Under the pieces are notes generated by a model. The model ran no database searches. It worked only from the letters and a program-made list of their open reading frames with translations, and had not been told where the DNA came from. The translations under genes and the position numbers were made by a program. A DNA stretch of 64,000 nt from Pseudomonadota bacterium (GTDB lineage Bacteria > Pseudomonadota > Alphaproteobacteria > Rhizobiales > Rhizobiaceae), in the NCBI GenBank assembly GCA_023404095.1, contig JAEYDD010000026.1, positions 186,001-250,000 of the forward strand, read 5' to 3'. Of this stretch, positions 59,773-64,000 are shown one piece after another (the stretch's first letter is position 1; the number at the start of each line of letters is the position of its first letter).

Positions 59773-61671
59773 CTATCGCTTTGGCATGCCCTCCGGCCGC
59801 AGCAATCTTCTTTGCGCGGCGATGCGGAACGGGGCGTTCATTGCGCCATAGCCGTTATAGGCGCCGCGCCGCTCGACGATTTCGAAGAAGAAACCCTCGC
59901 CGAAGGTACGGCTGTAGATCTGGAAGTACTCGCCATTGTCGTCGCGGTCGTAGAGGATGCTTGCCTCCCGCAACGCATCCGAAAAGGCCGGTTCAAGACC
60001 AAAGCGCGCTTCGAGGTCGTCGTAGTAGTTGCGCGAGATCGGCAGGGCATGGAAATCCAGCGCCGCCAACGCGCGTGCGGTGGCAAAAATGTCGTCGGTG
60101 GTGAAGGCGATGTGCTGGATGCTGGAGCCGAAGCCCTCCGCCAGGAACTTGCCGGCAAAGGTCTTGCGGCTGTCGGCGCCGTTCATCGTCAGGCGAAAGC
60201 CGTTCCCCGACAGGCTTTCGATGGCCTGGCTGCGGACCAGGCCACCCGGGTCGACGACATCGACCATCGGCGTCCGGCGCGTGTCAAAAATCGACGTGTA
60301 GAAGAGCAGCCACGTCAGCATCTCGTCATAATGGGTTGTCTGGGCGAGATGATCGATCCGCTTCAATCCCGCGTCTCCCTCGCCCGGATCGTCAACGGGT
60401 GTGAATTCGCTGTCCCATATCGAGGCGAGTTCCGGCGTGTCGTCGAGGAAATAGATGACGCCGTTGCCGACGCCCTGGATCGCAGGAACGCTGGTCTCAC
60501 CCGCGCGGCGGGGCTCGGAGAAGACAGGCGCGTCAAGTGCTGCGGCGCGGGCCAGCGCATCCTGCGCGTTTTCCACCTTCATGCCGTAGGCATAGGCGTT
60601 CGTACCATGCACGAAATAGGAGGATCCGGCGAAGCTGTCGCCGGAATCGTCGGAATTGACGACGATGCGGATGTCCGCCTGCGTGTAGAGATCGACACTA
60701 CGGTTACGATGTCGCGCCGTTTTCCGGAAGCCGAGTGACCTGAGCAAAGTCACGAGGTGATCCTTTTCCGCCTCCGCCGTCGTGAATTCGACGAAGGACA
60801 CGCCGCTGGTCCGGATGCGATCGGGCATGGGTGGCACGTCGATGCGGATATCCGGTTCGAGGCGCCGGACCTGGTCCATCACGTAGACCAGCGAGCGATG
60901 GCCGTCTTCGGCAAGCGCGCGGGCGGAGCCGCCACGGAACTGGTCGTTGAAGATCTCGAGCGAAAGCGGACCGTCATAGCCGGTTGCGGCGACGGCGCGC
61001 ATGAAATCGACGACCGGCAGATCGCCCTCGCCGGGCATGTTGCGGAAATGGCGGCTCCAATAGAGCAGATCCATGTCGATCAGCGGCGCATCCGCCAACT
61101 GGACGATGAAAATCTTGTCGCCTGGAATGGAGCGGATGGATTTGACGTCGATCTTGCGTGACAGCGTATGGAAGGAATCGAGGATCAGGCCGACATTTCG
61201 ATGATCGGCGCGGCGGACGATCTCCCAGGCGTCGCGGTGGTCGTTGATATGGCGGCCCCAGGCCAGCGCCTCATAGCCGACGCGCACGCCGTGCTTGGCC
61301 GCCAGTTCGCCCAGCTCATGGAAATCGGCCGCCGCACGATCTATCCCGCCGAGCGAAATCGGAGACACGTTGGAGCAGATCAGCATGAGATCGGTACCGA
61401 GTTCTCCCATGATGTCGAACTTGCGCTGCGCACGTTCGAAGGCGCGGGCGCGGTGCGGCTCCGGCATGCCCTCGAAGTCCCGAAACGGCTGGAAAAGCGT
61501 AATCTCCAGCCCGAAGTCCCGCGCCATCTGCGCGACTTCGCGCGGCGAGGCGTCATAGGTCAGGAAATCGTTCTCGAAGATCTCGACACCGCTGAAACCA
61601 GCCTTGGCAATGGCTGCCATCTTGTCCGGGAATTCTCCGCTGATGGATACCGTCGCAATCGAAGTCCGCAC
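59773..61671 (-). CDS. quiC: QuiC-type 3-dehydroshikimate dehydratase fused to HPPD-like dioxygenase
   Basis: Residues 1 to about 290 are a sugar-isomerase-type TIM barrel (TSIATVSISGEFPDKMAAIA, VEIFENDF, LICSNVSPISLGG) of the dehydroshikimate dehydratase group. Residues about 290-632 are two VOC half-domains like 4-hydroxyphenylpyruvate dioxygenase, with an iron triad at about H441 (RIDHLAQTTHYDEML), H520 (IQHIAFTTDDIF) and E598 (FFFEIVERRG). The N-terminal activity makes protocatechuate, which feeds the adjacent pca genes. GTG 61671 follows AGGAGGAGA. The role of the C-terminal half is unclear. Confidence 0.9.
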   Translation of the reverse strand: MRTSIATVSISGEFPDKMAAIAKAGFSGVEIFENDFLTYDASPREVAQMARDFGLEITLFQPFRDFEGMPEPHRARAFERAQRKFDIMGELGTDLMLICSNVSPISLGGIDRAAADFHELGELAAKHGVRVGYEALAWGRHINDHRDAWEIVRRADHRNVGLILDSFHTLSRKIDVKSIRSIPGDKIFIVQLADAPLIDMDLLYWSRHFRNMPGEGDLPVVDFMRAVAATGYDGPLSLEIFNDQFRGGSARALAEDGHRSLVYVMDQVRRLEPDIRIDVPPMPDRIRTSGVSFVEFTTAEAEKDHLVTLLRSLGFRKTARHRNRSVDLYTQADIRIVVNSDDSGDSFAGSSYFVHGTNAYAYGMKVENAQDALARAAALDAPVFSEPRRAGETSVPAIQGVGNGVIYFLDDTPELASIWDSEFTPVDDPGEGDAGLKRIDHLAQTTHYDEMLTWLLFYTSIFDTRRTPMVDVVDPGGLVRSQAIESLSGNGFRLTMNGADSRKTFAGKFLAEGFGSSIQHIAFTTDDIFATARALAALDFHALPISRNYYDDLEARFGLEPAFSDALREASILYDRDDNGEYFQIYSRTFGEGFFFEIVERRGAYNGYGAMNAPFRIAAQRRLLRPEGMPKR

Positions 61672-61724
61672 AGTGTCTCTCCTCCTGATGCCAGCTTTCG
61701 CATTTGGCCGCGATCCTGCGGAAA

Positions 61725-62783
61725 CTACTCGGTTTTTCCCAGCTTTTCGATTTGGCCGAGCAATCGCAGCGAAGTCAACAGGGCAACGCCCGTTGCCGCC
61801 GTCATCTGCGGAAGGACGAGCCATTCCAGCGTCCAGGCGGCGCCCGAGCGTTCCTGTTCGTGCACCAGCGCCTGATGCATCGCGGCAAGCTGTGCTGCAT
61901 TGAAACGCGCGAGCGTCACGAGAACCTCCGCCGAAACGGGGTTCTGCTTGTGCGGCATGGCCGATGAGCCGCCGCCGCCGGACATCCGGATCGCACTGCC
62001 CATTTCCGCAAGCAAAGCCACGTCCTGCCCGAACTTGCCGAGGCTGCCGGTGATCAGAGAAAGCAGGCCGGCGAATTCGGCGAGCGTGTCGCGCTGGCTG
62101 TGCCACTGCACCCGGTCGACAAGGCCAAGCCGGGTAGCCAGAGCAGCGCGCACGGCTGGCCCGCTGTCGCCGAGCTTTTCCAGAGTACCTGCGGCCCCGC
62201 CGAACTGGACGGCGAAGCCGTGCGCGGCGAAATCGGCAAGTCGGGCGGCTGTCCGCTCAAGCGGTGCGCTCCAGGCGCAGATCCGGTCGAAGACGGTGAT
62301 CGGGATCGCCGCCTGCATGCGGGTGTAGCCCATGAGAGGCCGCTGCCCGTCCCGTTCCGAAAGGGTGGCGAGACCGGCGACAGTAGCCGCCAGCCTTCCA
62401 GCAAGGATATCCGTCGCCGCCTTCAGGCGCAGCACGAGGCTTGTGTCGATCGCGTCCTGGCTTGTGGCGCCGAAATGCACCTTGTCGCGTGCGGGAGCGG
62501 CGACCGCCTGACGCATCTGTCGAACCAGTTCCGGGATGACGACCCCGTCCTTCGAGACGCCGCTCTTCAGCGCCGCGATGTCCGGCGCGAACACGGAGAG
62601 CCCCTCAATGATGGCAATAGCGTCGTCCTTTGCGAGGATGCCGCAGTCCGCCTCCGCCTGGGCCAGTGCGGTTTCGAAACGGATCATCGCATCGATGTCC
62701 GCCTCCGCCGAAAAGAGCGACGTAATCTCATCGTCGCCCAGAAGGCCGGACAGGAAGGGATGCTCGAATGGGGTAAGGCTCAT
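61725..62783 (-). CDS. pcaB: 3-carboxy-cis,cis-muconate cycloisomerase
   Basis: This 352-residue member of the fumarase/aspartase superfamily has the signature GGGGSSAMPHKQNPVSAEVL and family segments FGATSQDAIDTSLVLRLKAA and VHEQERSGAAWTLEW. It turns the ring-cleavage product of protocatechuate into gamma-carboxymuconolactone. It is short compared with the 450-residue enzyme of Pseudomonas but normal for rhizobia. It starts 7 bp after pcaG. Confidence 0.92.
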   Translation of the reverse strand: MSLTPFEHPFLSGLLGDDEITSLFSAEADIDAMIRFETALAQAEADCGILAKDDAIAIIEGLSVFAPDIAALKSGVSKDGVVIPELVRQMRQAVAAPARDKVHFGATSQDAIDTSLVLRLKAATDILAGRLAATVAGLATLSERDGQRPLMGYTRMQAAIPITVFDRICAWSAPLERTAARLADFAAHGFAVQFGGAAGTLEKLGDSGPAVRAALATRLGLVDRVQWHSQRDTLAEFAGLLSLITGSLGKFGQDVALLAEMGSAIRMSGGGGSSAMPHKQNPVSAEVLVTLARFNAAQLAAMHQALVHEQERSGAAWTLEWLVLPQMTAATGVALLTSLRLLGQIEKLGKTE

Positions 62784-62790
62784 GATCGTG

Positions 62791-63411
62791 TCAGATGTCG
62801 AAGAACACCGTTTCGCCCTCGCCCTGAAGGCGAATGTCGAAGCGATAGGTGTTGTCGCCTTCCTTCTTCGCGATCAGCGTGGGGACGCGGACCTTGTGTT
62901 CGATGCGGGCGAGAATGGGATCTTCTGCGTTTGCCGCTTCCTCCTCCGGAAAATACATCCGCGTGTGAAGCCCGATATTGATGCCGCGTGCAACGATCCA
63001 GAAGGTCACGTGCGGAGCCATCCAGCGCCCGTCCTTGAAGGGCACCCGGCCGGGCTTGATCGTCTCGAAGACGAATTCGCCGGTGTCCATGTCGCCCGGC
63101 GAACGGCCCCAGCCGACGAAATTCGGGTCTGCAGCGCCGCGCGTCTCACTCGGGCTGTTGTAGAATCCGGCGTCGTCGGCCTGCCAGATCTCCACCAGGG
63201 CGTCCTTCAGGGCGTTGCCGCCGCCGTCGTAGACGGTCCCGCGAATGGTGATGCGCTGGCCGCGCGTCTGCTCGTTGTAGAGGGCGCCGGAGCCCAGGTC
63301 CTTCTCGAAGACGCCGTGAATGCCGACGAAATTCGGCGTGCAGCCGATGTGCACATAGGGACCTGCGGTCTGCGAAGCGCTTTCCTTGAGATAGCCAAGC
63401 GGTTGAACCAT
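62791..63411 (-). CDS. pcaG: Protocatechuate 3,4-dioxygenase alpha subunit
   Basis: This 206-residue subunit has SQTAGPYVHIGCTPNF, IRGTVYDGGGNALKDALVEI and PHVTFWIVARGINIGLHTRM. It lacks the full iron-ligand set of the beta subunit, as expected. It pairs with PcaH to cleave protocatechuate between the hydroxyls. One base separates it from the pcaH stop. Confidence 0.93.
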   Translation of the reverse strand: MVQPLGYLKESASQTAGPYVHIGCTPNFVGIHGVFEKDLGSGALYNEQTRGQRITIRGTVYDGGGNALKDALVEIWQADDAGFYNSPSETRGAADPNFVGWGRSPGDMDTGEFVFETIKPGRVPFKDGRWMAPHVTFWIVARGINIGLHTRMYFPEEEAANAEDPILARIEHKVRVPTLIAKKEGDNTYRFDIRLQGEGETVFFDI

Positions 63412-63412
63412 G

Positions 63413-64000
63413 TCAGTTGCCCTCCGGACGGTTCTCGAAGAAGGTGGAGCGACGGCCTCTGAGGACGATGTCGAACTTGTAGGCGCGCATGTCCATTGGA
63501 ATGGTCGCGTTCATGTCGAGCGGTGCGATCAACTGGCGGATGGCGTCTTCGTCCGGGATCGTTTTCACGATCGGACACTTCCAGATCAGCGGATCGCCCT
63601 CAAAGTACATCTGCGTGATCAGCCGTTGCTGGAAGCCGTGGCCGAAGATCGAGAAGTGGATGTGTGCCGGACGCCAGTCGTTGACGCCGTTGGGCCAGGG
63701 ATAGGGACCAGGCTGGATGGTCTTGAACCAATAGTAGCCGTTTTCGTCGGTGATGGTGCGGCCGACGCCGCCGAAATTCGGATCGACCGCGGCAAGATAG
63801 GTTTCCTTCTTGTGGCGGTAGCGGCCGCCGGCATTGGCCTGCCAGAATTCGACCAGCGCTCCGTCGACGCCACGCCCGCTTTCGTCGAGCACGCGGCCAT
63901 GTACGAGAATGCGCGGTCCGATCGGCATTTCGCCCGGGCGGGCATAGTTCAGGATCAGGTCGTTATCCAGCGGATTGAGCATGCCGTGGCCGAAGACCGG
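63413..64000 (-). CDS. pcaH: Protocatechuate 3,4-dioxygenase beta subunit, 5' end cut by window edge
   Basis: The frame stays open to the right edge (reading PVFGHG before the first internal Met), so the start is outside. Visible iron ligands are Tyr in GRYRHKKE and FKTIQPGPYPW, and His-x-His in DWRPAHIHFS. About 195 residues are present, most of the catalytic domain. It is first of the visible pca genes. Confidence 0.93.
   Translation of the reverse strand, partial: PVFGHGMLNPLDNDLILNYARPGEMPIGPRILVHGRVLDESGRGVDGALVEFWQANAGGRYRHKKETYLAAVDPNFGGVGRTITDENGYYWFKTIQPGPYPWPNGVNDWRPAHIHFSIFGHGFQQRLITQMYFEGDPLIWKCPIVKTIPDEDAIRQLIAPLDMNATIPMDMRAYKFDIVLRGRRSTFFENRPEGN

Noticed and set aside
59773..62106. 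A longer 777-codon reading of the QuiC fusion.
   Set aside because: The extra N-terminus is antisense-like, Arg-rich and overlaps pcaB; GTG 61671 with AGGAGGAGA fits the family start.

Overview
The window looks like a GC-rich alphaproteobacterial genome of the Rhizobiales (Rhizobium, Sinorhizobium or Shinella type). The evidence is an RHE_PE00001-family gene (DUF1612 with a helix-turn-helix), compact pcaHGB genes with a short PcaB, a copA-cueR operon of the actP-hmrR kind, and palindromic intergenic repeats typical of rhizobia. No rRNA, tRNA, CRISPR array or insertion sequence was recognised. Genes are dense and most are ordinary catabolic, transport and regulatory genes.

Layout. (1) 0-14 kb: the 3' end of an ABC transporter ATPase gene, an RHE_PE00001-family gene, and a minus-strand operon of two giant genes (about 2160 and 1921 codons) with no recognisable domains. 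This operon is the largest unexplained object here. (2) 14-28 kb: an SDR protein with a degenerate active site, a DUF922 secreted protease-like protein, a membrane protein, an FtsK-type translocase without a membrane domain, an AGE-family epimerase, an exported Gly/Tyr/Pro-tailed protein, a LysR gene divergent from a class D beta-lactamase, an ABC-F ATPase, and a ridA/tetR pair separated by three identical-arm palindromes. (3) 27-41 kb: a divergent accessory cluster. The minus arm is GntR regulator, GT1-type glycosyltransferase and aldehyde dehydrogenase. The plus arm is a complete polyamine-type ABC importer, a second copy of the glycosyltransferase, three tandem small cupins, another aldehyde dehydrogenase and a saccharopine-dehydrogenase-like protein. 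(4) 41-45 kb: L-fuconate catabolism (fuconolactonase-like hydrolase, L-fuconate dehydratase, FMN L-lactate dehydrogenase). (5) 45-50 kb: a minus-strand operon of class III aminotransferase, glutamine-synthetase-like gamma-glutamylamine ligase and HDAC-like deacetylase, which looks like amine or polyamine catabolism and has a clear operator-in-promoter. (6) 50-56 kb: VOC and SMP-30 proteins, a DMT exporter, a third aldehyde dehydrogenase and an S10 serine carboxypeptidase. (7) 56-59 kb: a copper efflux operon with a well-formed CueR site. (8) 59-64 kb: dehydroshikimate/protocatechuate catabolism, reading pcaH (cut by the window edge), pcaG, pcaB, a QuiC-type dehydratase/dioxygenase-like fusion and a LysR gene.

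How they may work together (inference): regions 3 and 5 together suggest uptake and oxidation of an amine-type compound, with one aldehyde dehydrogenase per arm in region 3. The paired glycosyltransferases and triplicated cupins do not fit a standard polyamine pathway and make region 3 the best candidate for an undescribed catabolic system. The giant-protein operon is the best candidate for an undescribed structural or conflict system. Products are assigned from family motifs visible in the translations, and no database search was run.
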